DNA from: Paenibacillus glycanilyticus NBRC 16618
GTDB lineage: Bacteria; Bacillota; Bacilli; Paenibacillales; Paenibacillaceae
Direction of reading: 5' to 3'
Length of the DNA: 64,000 bases
Assembly (NCBI RefSeq): GCF_004000805.1
Contig: NZ_BILY01000009.1
Span: 124,001 to 188,000, forward strand
The number at the start of each line of letters is the position of its first letter. Positions within the stretch are counted from its first letter, which is position 1. This document shows, piece after piece, positions 44,053-52,952 of the stretch. Both the position numbers and the translations under genes were made by a program. Under the pieces are notes generated by a model that was given only the letters and a program-made list of their open reading frames with translations, was not told the DNA's origin and did not search any database.

Positions 44053-44931
44053 ATGGAAGATTACTATTGGAACGATAAATTTGATTATTTAAGCAAGACC
44101 AGATGGTTGTATTACAATGATGATTATTTAAACTTCCTTATAAGCTCTGTTTGGAATATCAACAAGCCTGTTCGAATCATCGATTTTGGCTGCGGCTATG
44201 GGTATTTGGGAACCAAGCTAATGTCGCTACTCCCTATGGGATCTACGTATACGGGTATAGATGCTGGTGATAAGCTAATTGATCAAGCTAGAGAGATTTT
44301 TCGAAACGCACCATTCCAAACAGAATTTATCCTTGGTGATATTCAAGAAATGGATTTTAATAAAACGTACGATGTTGTAGTTTGCCATGCCTTCTTATTG
44401 CATATGGATAATCCAAAGGCAATACTACAAAAAATGATAGATAGTTTGGTGAATCGAGGCAGAATAATTTGCTTTGAGCCTCATTGGATCTCAAGCATGG
44501 CAAGCTATCATCTTGAAGGTCATGCACTATCAGATATAGTGCAATTGGGGTTCCTCCAGGAGTTATATGAAAGGGATGCGCAACGGAGTGGGAGAGACGG
44601 CAATATAGGAATTAAGTTGCCTATTTATTTAAGCCAGTTAGGGGTTAGACAAATCGAATGTAGAGTCAGCGACAGGGTAAATTTTTTAGATCCCAATTCT
44701 GACTTTGAAAAAAACAGTGTACTTTACAACTCTCTAAAAGAAGATGGCTTCGGGGCTGATCCGGGGGAAGAAGAGCCGTTTATTAAGAATTTGGTGGACC
44801 GTGGTGCTGCCCTTGAAGAAGCGCAAAAGGAACACAGGCTGGAATCTTCCTTGTCGGTAGCTTTTAACAATGATGTTTTTTTGTCGTATGCACCAAGTAT
44901 GAAGATAACTTCAGGAATCATTGAAAGATAG
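44053..44931 (+). CDS. Class I SAM-dependent methyltransferase
   Basis: 292 residues behind CTAAGGAG. Motif I IDFGCGYGYLG near residue 44, the acidic ribose-binding GIDAGDKL, motif II ILGDIQEMDF and motif IV YDVVVCHAFLLHM. The C-terminal 110 residues form a lid of unknown specificity (KLPIYLSQLGV). Substrate unknown; likely a small molecule. Confidence 0.92.
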   Translation: MEDYYWNDKFDYLSKTRWLYYNDDYLNFLISSVWNINKPVRIIDFGCGYGYLGTKLMSLLPMGSTYTGIDAGDKLIDQAREIFRNAPFQTEFILGDIQEMDFNKTYDVVVCHAFLLHMDNPKAILQKMIDSLVNRGRIICFEPHWISSMASYHLEGHALSDIVQLGFLQELYERDAQRSGRDGNIGIKLPIYLSQLGVRQIECRVSDRVNFLDPNSDFEKNSVLYNSLKEDGFGADPGEEEPFIKNLVDRGAALEEAQKEHRLESSLSVAFNNDVFLSYAPSMKITSGIIER

Positions 44932-44969
44932 GAAACTCATTAAGCCCCTCGGTACGATTCAGTTTCTCA

Positions 44970-45018
44970 CAGCAGCCGGTCAATAATGACCGGCTGCTGA
45001 CGTTTCTCAACTAATGGG
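44970..45018. repeat. Interspersed hairpin repeat, copy E (convergent terminator)
   Basis: CAGCAGCCGGTCA-ATAA-TGACCGGCTGCTG, 13 perfect pairs, then TTTCTCAACTAATGGGCAG. Almost identical to copy F at 47019. It lies between convergent genes. Confidence 0.72.
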
Positions 45019-45049
45019 CAGAGGAGTTGAATTCGAAACTACCGATGGC

Positions 45050-45877
45050 TTATGGCTTTCCTTGCGCTCCGTTCGAGACAGCTTCCCATGTCTCCCAAGT
45101 GGCTAAACGATCGGCATAGGTTTCGCGCACCAAAGGCAAGACCCCAGCGCCGACCGCAAACCGCAGAGGTGGGTCCTCGGCGTCTACGATTTGAAGAATC
45201 GCTTCGGCCGTCGCCTTCGGATCGCCACGTTCTTCGGTCGATAAACGAGTGGATACCCGATTTCGAAGCTCAGCGTAAACTTCCATTACTTGTGATGTCT
45301 TCATGGACAAGGGGCTTCCAAAGTCGGTGGCAAAGGCGCCCGGCTCGAGCAACGTGACCTTAATGCCGAAGCCTTTAACCTCTTGAGCGAGGCTATCGTG
45401 CAGCGCTTCGACTGCCCATTTGGAAGCGCAATAGAAACCAATGAGCGGCGCCGCAACAATTCCCATGGCGCTTGATACGCCGAGAATGTGCCCGCTGCCC
45501 TGTAGTCGAAGCAGAGGCAGGGCAGCTCGGATGACACGAAGCGTACCAAAGTAATTGGCGTCAAATAGTTCGCGGACGTCGGATTCGTTAGCCTCCTCAG
45601 TCGTGCCAACCAGCGTATAACCGGCATTGTTTAGGACGACGTCCAGCCTGCCGAAATGCGCGTGAGCCTGCTGAACGACATGCTCGACCTGACGAGAATC
45701 CGTTACATCGAGCGCTAAGGGGAGAACAGCGTCTCCAAAACGTTCCTTAAGGTCGACGATGCTTTCCGGTGTGCGAGCGGTCGCGGCAACCATATCCCCG
45801 CGAGAGAGTGCGGCCTCTGCCCAGATGCGCCCTAATCCGCGAGAGGCTCCTGTAATAAACCAGACTTTTTTTTCCAT
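45050..45877 (-). CDS. Short-chain dehydrogenase/reductase (SDR)
   Basis: ATG 45877 after TGGAGGATAAT gives 275 residues. Classical SDR: TGASRGLG cofactor loop at the N-terminus, NNAG at 82-85, and the catalytic Ser134/135-Tyr148-Lys152 in FYCASKW. Arginine in the ATARTPES segment suggests NADP preference. Divergent from a LysR gene 161 bases away, its likely regulator. Substrate unknown. Confidence 0.92.
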   Translation of the reverse strand: MEKKVWFITGASRGLGRIWAEAALSRGDMVAATARTPESIVDLKERFGDAVLPLALDVTDSRQVEHVVQQAHAHFGRLDVVLNNAGYTLVGTTEEANESDVRELFDANYFGTLRVIRAALPLLRLQGSGHILGVSSAMGIVAAPLIGFYCASKWAVEALHDSLAQEVKGFGIKVTLLEPGAFATDFGSPLSMKTSQVMEVYAELRNRVSTRLSTEERGDPKATAEAILQIVDAEDPPLRFAVGAGVLPLVRETYADRLATWETWEAVSNGAQGKP

Positions 45878-46038
45878 AGTATTATCCTCCAATGCCGTTC
45901 CTGTGTGTAGTATTTTTAAAGCTTCTGTTTTCTCTTTTGTTCACCTCTAATGTTACGGCTTAGTAGCTTGATACGGAATTTCAAATAAGTTAGCATGGTA
46001 TTAACTTATGGTTTATACAAAAGGAGGGGCCTTCCTGA

Positions 46039-46947
46039 ATGATTGAGCAACTGAAGACTTTTGTTCAAGTGGCGGAGTCCGGAAGCTTCTCTAAGGCAGC
46101 CGAAAAGCTTTTTATTTCTTCAACCGCTGTGATGAAGCAAATGAATTTGTTGGAAAAGCAAGCTGGAATCCCACTATTTATCCGTACCAACCACGGTGTC
46201 AGGCTCACAAAGGCAGGAATAACTTTTATCAAAGATGCAGAATTTATGCTGCAGTATTTTCAAGAATCTCTTATCCGTATGCATCAGTCCGCACAGACCA
46301 ATCGGCATATGGTTCGGGTGGGCACTTCTATGCTTAACCCCTGTAATGTTTTGATAGAATTGTGGAATGGAATTGGCGCCCTATACCCGCAATTCGGAAT
46401 AAACATCGTTCATTTCGAAGATGACGCACATACACTCCCAACCACTTATCGCATGATTGGCCAATCACTCGATATCATTGCGGGGCCATTTCTTACAGAT
46501 AACTTGAAGGATTACTACCGTATGCTTAAGCTGGGAAGTTACCGTGTTTGCTTTGCCGTATCTCGGCAACATAGGCTAGCTTCAAGAAAAACACTTTCTG
46601 TCAAAGATTTGTATGGGGAAAGATTGGCTATAGTGAACGGCGGCGAGAGTGCGATCATTCATGACATACGTGATTTCCTGATCATGAATCATCCTCAAAT
46701 ACGAATTAAGGATGTTCCGCGTCTCTATGATCTTGATGTGTTTAATCGCTGCGAGGAAAGTAATACGGTTATGCTAACATTGGAGGCCTGGGCAGATATT
46801 CATCCATCTTTGGTGACGATCCCTAGTGATTTGGATATAGAGATTCCATATGGTTTGATATATCCATTACATCCATCCCAGGAAGTTGATCAATTCTTAG
46901 AAATCATAAAAGAAATGCAAGGTAATGTTCTAGCTAAGGTTGAGTGA
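46039..46947 (+). CDS. LysR-family transcriptional regulator
   Basis: 302 residues behind AAAGGAGGGG. The winged helix is typical (FVQVAESGSFSKAAEKLFIS, then AVMKQMNLLEKQAGIPLF) and the effector domain has two alpha/beta lobes. LysR proteins activate a divergent target in the presence of a small effector; here the SDR gene. Confidence 0.94.
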   Translation: MIEQLKTFVQVAESGSFSKAAEKLFISSTAVMKQMNLLEKQAGIPLFIRTNHGVRLTKAGITFIKDAEFMLQYFQESLIRMHQSAQTNRHMVRVGTSMLNPCNVLIELWNGIGALYPQFGINIVHFEDDAHTLPTTYRMIGQSLDIIAGPFLTDNLKDYYRMLKLGSYRVCFAVSRQHRLASRKTLSVKDLYGERLAIVNGGESAIIHDIRDFLIMNHPQIRIKDVPRLYDLDVFNRCEESNTVMLTLEAWADIHPSLVTIPSDLDIEIPYGLIYPLHPSQEVDQFLEIIKEMQGNVLAKVE

Positions 46948-47018
46948 TTCGAGGTGCAATGTGTAGAAGTTGGTGACTGGAGCTGGAGCTATCGGTGAAC
47001 GATATCTCAATTAGAAAC

Positions 47019-47060
47019 GCAGCCGGTCAATAATGACCGGCTGCTGAAATTTCTTAACTA
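47019..47060. repeat. Interspersed hairpin repeat, copy F (convergent terminator)
   Basis: GCAGCCGGTCA-ATAA-TGACCGGCTGC then TTTCTTAACTAAT. Lies between convergent lysR and aldo/keto reductase genes. Confidence 0.7.
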
Positions 47061-47124
47061 ATACGGTACCCCTGTCCTTTTTTTAGATGAAGATAATGCA
47101 TGTTGAGTTTTCGCTTAATCAAGT

Positions 47125-47976
47125 TTACAGATCGACTTTCCAGTTCCCCATCATCTTTGCAACTTCCGGATCACGGTACGATAAGAAAAGACTTTTTCGC
47201 GTATCGAGAGTGGAAATTTGTTCGATGTCGTCCGTGCTCAATTCAAAATCGAAAATGTTAAAGTTTTCGACGATCCGTTCTTTTTTTACCGACTTCGGGA
47301 TTACAACGATTCCACGCTGAACAAGCCAACGAAGCACGACTTGAGCGACGGACTTGTTGTGTTTTTCTGCAATTGAGACCAGTACTTCGTTCCCAAACAA
47401 GTTGTTCAGTCCTTTAGCCAAAGGTGCCCAAGACTGGTGCTGTACTCCCTGCGCTTTCATAAATGCGGAGCTCTCGATCTGGTGGTAGAACGGGTGCGTT
47501 TCGACCTGATTGACGGCGGGCACGATTTCGTTATGCACGATAAGGTCCATCAAACGGTCAGGCAGGAAATTGCTCACCCCGATTGCCCTGATTTTGCCTT
47601 CACGGTACAGCTCTTCCATCGCATGCCAAGCTCCATAGTAATCGCCGAAAGGCTGGTGAATAAGGTATAAATCCAGATAGTCGAGCTGGAGCTTCTTCAG
47701 GGATTTGGCAAACGCCAGCTTGGCACTCTCGTAGTTGGCATCCTGAACCCAAAGCTTGGTTGTAATGAACAGCTCCTCACGTGGTATATTGCTGCGCTTG
47801 ATCGCACGGCCCACCGCTTCTTCATTCAGATAACCGGAGGCAGTATCGATTAGGCGGTAACCAGCCATCAGCGCTTCATATACGGCTTTCTCGCATTCTT
47901 CAGCATCAGGTACTTGGTAAACACCGAAGCCGATGATCGGCATTTTCACGCCATTGTTTAATGTTATGGATTGCAT
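47125..47976 (-). CDS. Aldo/keto reductase
   Basis: 283 residues. The catalytic tetrad is complete: Asp44 and Tyr49 ([13 protein letters not shown]), Lys74 (ITTKLW) and His107 (YLIHQPFG). The NADPH site appears as [10 protein letters not shown]. Enzymes of this type reduce aldehydes such as methylglyoxal. A MerR-type promoter with a 19-base spacer drives it, and the merR gene is divergent, so it is probably induced by electrophiles. Confidence 0.95.
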   Translation of the reverse strand: MQSITLNNGVKMPIIGFGVYQVPDAEECEKAVYEALMAGYRLIDTASGYLNEEAVGRAIKRSNIPREELFITTKLWVQDANYESAKLAFAKSLKKLQLDYLDLYLIHQPFGDYYGAWHAMEELYREGKIRAIGVSNFLPDRLMDLIVHNEIVPAVNQVETHPFYHQIESSAFMKAQGVQHQSWAPLAKGLNNLFGNEVLVSIAEKHNKSVAQVVLRWLVQRGIVVIPKSVKKERIVENFNIFDFELSTDDIEQISTLDTRKSLFLSYRDPEVAKMMGNWKVDL

Positions 47977-48077
47977 TGTAATTCCTCCCCGTGTTCAAAT
48001 GTATAACAGCAAACGGCGCTCTTCCTAAATCGGACGCTGCAGCGAGGTTTCAGATACGACACGTTTGCGTTACACTA

Positions 48078-48108
48078 AGCTTAGAACCTTCGTGTTACAC
48101 GAAGTCAA
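48078..48108 (-). promoter_or_regulatory. MerR-type promoter of the aldo/keto reductase gene
   Basis: On the minus strand TTGACT, 19 bases, TAAGCT. The spacer holds the perfect dyad CTTCGTG-TTA-CACGAAG (48088-48104). The long spacer with a central dyad is the hallmark of MerR-activated promoters. Confidence 0.65.
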
Positions 48109-48144
48109 GCTGTTATACTATTTATTTTTCAAGGGGGATTTCAC

Positions 48145-48585
48145 GTGTATACAGTTAAAGAAGCCGTTCAAATAACGGGACTCACCGAGCACGCAGTACG
48201 TTTTTACACGGATAAAGGTCTGGTTCCAAGTGTACAACGTAATAAAAACAATATTCGGATGTTTGATGATGAATCGATCAACTGGCTGCATGGCATCAAA
48301 TGCCTCAAGCAATCCGGGATGCCGATTGAAGTTATCAAAATGTACGTTGATCTCTGTCTTGAAGGGGATACGACCCTCTCGCAACGCTATTCACTCATGA
48401 TGGAGCATAAAAAGGAGGCAATCGCTAGGCTTGAAGAAGCCAAACAGCACGTTGCCCATTTGGAACAAAAAACCCTGCTATATCAGGCCATTCTGGAGCA
48501 CCGCTCTCCAGACACGATGAATCCTGGAAACTGGGATAAAATCAAGCATATGCATAGTGACGTATTTTACTCGCAAAAAACGTAA
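48145..48585 (+). CDS. MerR-family regulator
   Basis: 146 residues behind AAGGGGG. MerR winged helix: YTVKEAVQITGLTEHAVRFY, then GLVPSVQRNKNNIRMF, and a dimerisation coiled coil to about residue 125. There is one Cys (Cys51, IKCLKQ) at the position used by aldehyde-sensing AdhR/NmlR-type proteins. It probably activates the divergent aldo/keto reductase gene. Confidence 0.94.
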   Translation: MYTVKEAVQITGLTEHAVRFYTDKGLVPSVQRNKNNIRMFDDESINWLHGIKCLKQSGMPIEVIKMYVDLCLEGDTTLSQRYSLMMEHKKEAIARLEEAKQHVAHLEQKTLLYQAILEHRSPDTMNPGNWDKIKHMHSDVFYSQKT

Positions 48586-48662
48586 GATATCACAAGAGAC
48601 TTAACCCCTTTGAATAATAAACTCGGACATACAATAAGCGTCTTCCATTAATAAGTAAGCAA

Positions 48663-48698
48663 AATGGCAGCTGATCAATGATCAGTTGCCATTTTTGT
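48663..48698 (+). terminator. Terminator after merR
   Basis: AATGGCAGCTGATCA-A-TGATCAGTTGCCATT (one wobble) followed by TTT; related to the core hairpin of the interspersed family. Confidence 0.76.
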
Positions 48699-48800
48699 TG
48701 AAGAAAAGGACAGGATTACGTTATAAAACAATAAATTTTTGCGTCTTTATAGTAGAGATGTTTTTTATTGACCTATGTGAAGGATGGAAAGGAGTTAACC

Positions 48801-49739
48801 ATGTCACAACACCGTAAGATTATTTCTACCATAACCGTACTCTATACTATTTTGATTCTTTATTTTTTATTTCTCGCTTTCGGTAGAATAGGCGCCGCAG
48901 AGCAAACGACGGGCTACACCTTTATATTTTTACCGGACGATTTCTTTAAGTTGCCAAGTATATCGGATCTTCTACATCCTACCCTGATGGATTTTGTAGG
49001 ATTTGGAAACCTCGCAGCCTTCATTCCTTTCGGCCTATTGATTCCATTGTTATATCGGATCACCTTTGTTAGATTCATTACAGTGTTCTTCCTGTCGATT
49101 CTCTTAATGGAAACCATACAGGCACTAACGTTGCTCGGCAGCTTCGATATTAACGACGCGATTCATAACGCATTAGGCGCGGCAGTCGGTTTTGGGGCAT
49201 ACAAGCTTGGTGTTCGCTCAAAAAAAGGTTGGCGCAATATTTTGATGACTGCCATCTCCTGCATGGTTCTTTTATTAGGAGTATGGGGATTGTTTGGGAT
49301 TGTAGATAAAGCGTTCACCAAAGAAGAAGGTCCCTTTGTGGCGATAAACGAATTGAAAGACAGCTCTGGAAATTCATCAACGGGAGAAAAAACAAATAGC
49401 TTTATAATTAGCGGTCAAAACGTAAAACCCCGCAATAATATGTATGGCGTCGAAGGTGAAAATTTAGAAACGTTCACCTATACGTTTAAGGAGAAGTCTA
49501 TTTTCTCCTTGTATTACGGAATACCTGATCAAACGGATGATTCCGGAAGCATTCGTGTTTCCGTCAATGGGAGCGAGGTAATGACCGGTTCTGGAGAAGA
49601 TCAACGCCGTTATCCGGAACTATTCCCGGCTATGTGCGAGATTCCTATCGAAGCGGGGAGCGAGCTCACGATAACAATTGAGGGGAACGAAAAAATATGG
49701 GATGTTGGGTATAGGAAGATGCAATATTTCTGGAACTGA
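48801..49739 (+). CDS. VanZ-like membrane protein with extra C-terminal beta domain
   Basis: ATG 48801 after AAAGGAG gives 312 residues. Residues about 10-185 are a VanZ domain with five helices and the marks FGNLAAFIPFGLLIPLL and FDINDAIHNALGAAVGF. Residues about 190-312 form an extracytoplasmic beta-sandwich-like segment (SIRVSVNGSEVM, ELTITIEGNEKIWDVGY) resembling NPCBM-type modules. VanZ proteins alter susceptibility to glycopeptides by an unclear mechanism; a wall-binding tail would fit action at the cell surface. That link is inference. Confidence 0.85.
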   Translation: MSQHRKIISTITVLYTILILYFLFLAFGRIGAAEQTTGYTFIFLPDDFFKLPSISDLLHPTLMDFVGFGNLAAFIPFGLLIPLLYRITFVRFITVFFLSILLMETIQALTLLGSFDINDAIHNALGAAVGFGAYKLGVRSKKGWRNILMTAISCMVLLLGVWGLFGIVDKAFTKEEGPFVAINELKDSSGNSSTGEKTNSFIISGQNVKPRNNMYGVEGENLETFTYTFKEKSIFSLYYGIPDQTDDSGSIRVSVNGSEVMTGSGEDQRRYPELFPAMCEIPIEAGSELTITIEGNEKIWDVGYRKMQYFWN

Positions 49740-49746
49740 GTCAAAT

Positions 49747-49783
49747 AAAACAGCTGCCGTGATTAAAACGGCAGCTGTTTTTC
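49747..49783 (+). terminator. Terminator after the VanZ-like gene
   Basis: AAAACAGCTGCCGT and ACGGCAGCTGTTTT, 14 perfect pairs, then TT. Confidence 0.82.
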
Positions 49784-49914
49784 ATTGAATCATAGAGACA
49801 GGATCGTTTAATCAATCCGCCGAATACTTTAGGCACGGCGAAATATGCGGACCGATGTACTTAAAGATCATCAACAAATATTTCACATTGTTAATACGAT
49901 GGGGGAATGAATAA

Positions 49915-50442
49915 ATGAAACATAATGAAAATATTCTCTATCTGATATCGGGACCACTCGGAGTTGGCAAATCAACCACTTCGAAAGAACTTGCACGAAA
50001 TGTTCAGCAATGCGTACTTATTGAAGGTGATATTCTACTTGGCATGTTAAATGACGAACTCTCACTTTCGTGGGAAGAACGCTTACGACTCACATGGGAT
50101 AATATACTGACATTAACCAGGAACTATTTGCTGCATGATTTAAATGTCGTTATTGATTTTGTAGTGGAGGAAGAACTGGAATGGTTTTGTAAACATTTAT
50201 CGGACTTGAAAAATGTGACTTTAAAATACGTCGTGCTGATAGCGGATAAAGAAAAAATAATCGAACGGCTAAACTCTCGAGGGGATATTGATTCCTTGGA
50301 ACGTTCCTTGTTTTTATTAAACAAGATGGAAAGTTCACATTATAATAAAAAATTTAGCTATAACACTACCCATAAACACCCCACAGAAACGGTAAAAGAT
50401 ATTATCGAAAACTCTCGTTTTCATGCCATTGAATCCTTTTAG
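49915..50442 (+). CDS. P-loop small-molecule kinase-like ATPase
   Basis: 175 residues behind GGGGGAATG. The P-loop is ISGPLGVGKSTTSKEL at residue 10; a kinase-like acidic segment is VVIDFVVEEE and a lid arginine lies in ERLNSRGD. The size and order match AAA_33/zeta-toxin-like kinases of small molecules. No antitoxin gene is adjacent. Substrate unknown. Confidence 0.85.
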   Translation: MKHNENILYLISGPLGVGKSTTSKELARNVQQCVLIEGDILLGMLNDELSLSWEERLRLTWDNILTLTRNYLLHDLNVVIDFVVEEELEWFCKHLSDLKNVTLKYVVLIADKEKIIERLNSRGDIDSLERSLFLLNKMESSHYNKKFSYNTTHKHPTETVKDIIENSRFHAIESF

Positions 50443-50560
50443 ATTGAACTAACGGCAAAGCAAAGGACAAATGGTTTTAATATATGCAATCGCATATTTA
50501 CATGGAATCTCCTGAAATGGTAGAATACCAGGAATGTCTGGATCTTTAGGGGGAGTTTAC

Positions 50561-51190
50561 TTGATAAGTGTAGGGTCTTTAATTGCATTTGGTTTGGTTT
50601 CTCTGGGAATGGTCTGCACCCCTGGTCCAAACATGATTTATTTAATATCACGGTCCATCACACAAGGACGTAAGGCAGGAGTCGTATCCTTAGGTGGTGT
50701 GGTACTCGGATTCGTGATTTATTTGTTTGCAACATTGCTCGGGCTTACAACCATATTTCATATTGTTCCGTTTCTATATACTGCGATCAAATGGGCGGGC
50801 GCGGCTTATTTACTTTGGCTGGCATGGAATGCAATTAAACCCGGATCCAGGTCTGTTTTTGAAGTCAAGAAACTAACCATAGAGAGCCCGAGGAGATTGT
50901 TCTTTATGGGGTTTATGACTAATCTGTTCAATCCGAAGATTGCTGTTTTGTATATATCGCTGCTGCCGCAATTCCAAGTTCCAGGACAAGGCTCGTTGCT
51001 CTTACAAGGCACGGTGTTAGGCATGACTCAGATTATTATCAGCTTGGCAGTCAATCTACTGATTGTTCTTCTAGCGAGCAGAATTGCGTCATTAATCGGA
51101 GGACGTCCTTTATGGTTAAAGGCACAACGCTGGATTATGTCTAGCGTATTAACAGGACTTGCCTTTAGGTTAGCATTTGAGCGCCGCTAA
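50561..51190 (+). CDS. LysE/RhtB-family amino-acid exporter
   Basis: TTG 50561 after GGGGGAG gives 209 residues, the standard length. Five to six membrane helices, with the family signature FGLVSLGMVCTPGPNMIYLI at the N-terminus and FFMGFMTNLFNPKIAVLY in the middle. Exports an amino acid or similar metabolite. Monocistronic. Confidence 0.92.
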   Translation: MISVGSLIAFGLVSLGMVCTPGPNMIYLISRSITQGRKAGVVSLGGVVLGFVIYLFATLLGLTTIFHIVPFLYTAIKWAGAAYLLWLAWNAIKPGSRSVFEVKKLTIESPRRLFFMGFMTNLFNPKIAVLYISLLPQFQVPGQGSLLLQGTVLGMTQIIISLAVNLLIVLLASRIASLIGGRPLWLKAQRWIMSSVLTGLAFRLAFERR

Positions 51191-51218
51191 GGCGGAAGTG
51201 AACTTTGTATGCATATGA

Positions 51219-51248
51219 TGAGGTTAACCATTTAATGGTTAACCTCAT
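51219..51248. terminator. Hairpin between convergent units
   Basis: TGAGGTTAACCAT-TTA-ATGGTTAACCTCA, 13 perfect pairs; no T-run on the plus strand. Confidence 0.6.
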
Positions 51249-51268
51249 TCGCCGATAAACCCGCCTTA

Positions 51269-51448
51269 TCATAAGTAGGGCGAAACCCCGAATTTCAGAG
51301 CAAGGACTACTTGAACCCCCCTATAAATGATTAATCCGAGCAGTACGGTCTGATCCAGATAGACGATGAACATCCCGACGATAATTGCGGCCATCGGCAC
51401 GGTCAAATGACGGACCGATGTGGAGGACGAATCTGTTGTACCATCCAT
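51269..51448 (-). pseudogene. N-terminal stub of a DHA2-type MFS transporter
   Basis: A 59-residue frame starting eight bases after the end of the reductase gene. VPMAAIIVGMFIVYLDQTVL is the first helix and motif D1 of EmrB/QacA-type pumps, but after it the sequence turns into LGLIIYRGVQVVLALKFG and stops twice (TGA TAA). The rest of the pump has been deleted. The original unit was probably TetR-controlled reductase plus efflux pump. Confidence 0.48.
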
Positions 51449-51455
51449 AGCGGCC

Positions 51456-52103
51456 TTAACGGATGACCTTCAGATTGAAGTTCGAGTGACCGAGAACGCC
51501 ATATATTCTGGAAGTCAGCAGCAGAAGGCCCTCCGTTGCGCGCGCGGACGAAATGTCGCCTAGATCAATAATGTTCTTCCAGCCGAACCATTGTCGCAGG
51601 TACTCCGAAACCTTATTTTTAGCTTCTGTATCATTGCCCCCGATAAACATATCATGCTGTCCCTCGGCTAGATTAAGCGGATTGATCATAAGGGCAGACG
51701 TTACGGTATTTAGAGTTTTGACGACTTTTGTCTCCGGGAAGGCTTGCTGGATCTGCTCTCCAAGCGAGTCGTTAGGGGCGACTGACAATCGCAGCTTACC
51801 ATTGGTGAATTCAAGCGGCAGCGCAACATCGATGAGAATTTTGCCGGCAAGCGACTTCTGACCAATCGACTGCAGCACTTCAAGCGAGGCGACTCCCGGA
51901 GTAGCGTTAATCACAAGCTCGCCATGTTCGGCTGCTTCCCGATACGTACCAACGCTTGCAAGTCCGCTGTTCTCAAGAGATTGCTTCCAATTCGTCAGCT
52001 TGGCCGGTTGCCTCGCTCCTAATTTAACATCATGACCCTGCTCAACCAGAACATGCCCCAACGTTTGCCCGACATTGCCTGAACCAATGAATCCAATCTT
52101 CAT
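51456..52103 (-). CDS. NAD(P)-binding reductase (F420-dependent NADP reductase-like)
   Basis: 215 residues behind AAGGAGGAGAAGG. Nucleotide loop IGFIGSGNVGQTLGHVL, then LGARQPAKL, and VINATPGVASLEVL. The fold is that of NADPH-dependent F420 reductases; in Bacilli, which lack F420, such proteins serve as NADPH reductases of unknown substrate. It is divergent from tetR with twin palindromic operators between them. Confidence 0.9.
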   Translation of the reverse strand: MKIGFIGSGNVGQTLGHVLVEQGHDVKLGARQPAKLTNWKQSLENSGLASVGTYREAAEHGELVINATPGVASLEVLQSIGQKSLAGKILIDVALPLEFTNGKLRLSVAPNDSLGEQIQQAFPETKVVKTLNTVTSALMINPLNLAEGQHDMFIGGNDTEAKNKVSEYLRQWFGWKNIIDLGDISSARATEGLLLLTSRIYGVLGHSNFNLKVIR

Positions 52104-52120
52104 ACCTTCTCCTCCTTAGA

Positions 52121-52191
52121 AAAGTATACATACAAGTCTGTATACTTTTGGATTTTATTGACAGTATACATACCGATCTGTATACTGTCAA
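52121..52191. promoter_or_regulatory. Two TetR operators; one is a symmetric bidirectional promoter
   Basis: O1: AAAGTATACA-8-TGTATACTTT (52121-52148). O2: TTGACAGTATACA-8-TGTATACTGTCAA (52158-52191). In O2 the outer arms supply a -35 and the inner arms a -10 on both strands: TTGACA-17-TATACT to the right (52158-52186) and the same to the left. Binding would close both promoters. Confidence 0.75.
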
Positions 52192-52209
52192 CTATAGAGG
52201 TGAAAAATA

Positions 52210-52791
52210 ATGAGTGTTGCAAACGATCGGAAGTCTGCCGCACGAGAGCAATTGCTGTTGACCGGGAGCAAGCTATTTTTCGCGAATGGCTTCCATGCCA
52301 TCGGCGTCGACCGCATTGCTGGCGAAGCTGGCGTTACAAAGATGACGCTTTACAAACATTATCCATCCAAAGATCACTTGATCGTTGCCATTCTGGAACG
52401 CTCGAGCGAGAGGTACTGGGCTTGGTTCGAGGAGACGGTCGAGGGTGAGGCTGAACCGAGGGGCCAACTGCTCGCGCTTTTTCAAGCGATCGCAAGCCAG
52501 CACTCAAAGTCGCCGCAGTCGAGTTTTTGTCTGTATCAATCGGCCGCAGTCGAATATCCATTCCCTGACCATATGGTGAATCAAGCCGTAAGCCATCACA
52601 AGCAATCTATCGTTCAGCGATTGGAAAGCTTGTGCCGGCAAGCAGAGTTTCGGTCCCCCGAGGTCTTGTCGAGGCAGCTCTTCGTGCTGATGGAAGGATT
52701 CTGCATGACCGCACGGTTAATTGGCCCCGGAGCTCCGCCGGCTGAAATCGTGCAAGCCGCGATGACGCTGATTGAGGCATATGGCAAGTGA
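52210..52791 (+). CDS. TetR-family regulator
   Basis: 193 residues behind AGAGGTG. HTH: AREQLLLTGSKLFFANGFHA and GVTKMTLYKHYPSKDHLI. The ligand domain contains two cysteines (SFCLYQS, LCRQAEF), which might respond to electrophiles. The GTATACATAC...GTATAC dyads upstream are its likely operators, covering its own promoter and that of the divergent reductase gene. Confidence 0.93.
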   Translation: MSVANDRKSAAREQLLLTGSKLFFANGFHAIGVDRIAGEAGVTKMTLYKHYPSKDHLIVAILERSSERYWAWFEETVEGEAEPRGQLLALFQAIASQHSKSPQSSFCLYQSAAVEYPFPDHMVNQAVSHHKQSIVQRLESLCRQAEFRSPEVLSRQLFVLMEGFCMTARLIGPGAPPAEIVQAAMTLIEAYGK

Positions 52792-52815
52792 AACTTTAAT
52801 TGTTATGAAGGTTTT

Positions 52816-52848
52816 CAAAGCCGAACCGAGGCAATCGGTACGGCTTTG
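52816..52848 (+). terminator. Hairpin after tetR
   Basis: CAAAGCCG pairs with CGGCTTTG, inner ACCG with CGGT. Only a short T-run (within the arm). Confidence 0.5.
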
Positions 52849-52884
52849 TATGCATTTCGTCGATTTTAGCTCCTGGGTACTGAG

Positions 52885-52933
52885 TTGACAGCCATCCAAA
52901 TATAGGATAACATGATGTCAGTCACCACTGACA
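52885..52933 (+). promoter_or_regulatory. Promoter and operator of the second tetR gene
   Basis: TTGACA (52885-52890), 17 bases, TAACAT (52908-52913), then TGTCAGT-CACC-ACTGACA (52916-52933) at the expected transcription start. The same dyad occurs at 53568. Confidence 0.67.
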
Positions 52934-52952
52934 GACATTAACGGGAGACGAG

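Noticed and set aside
49915..50442. Zeta-type toxin of a toxin-antitoxin pair
   Set aside because: The P-loop fits, but no small antitoxin gene lies next to it and the start region has its own promoter spacer.
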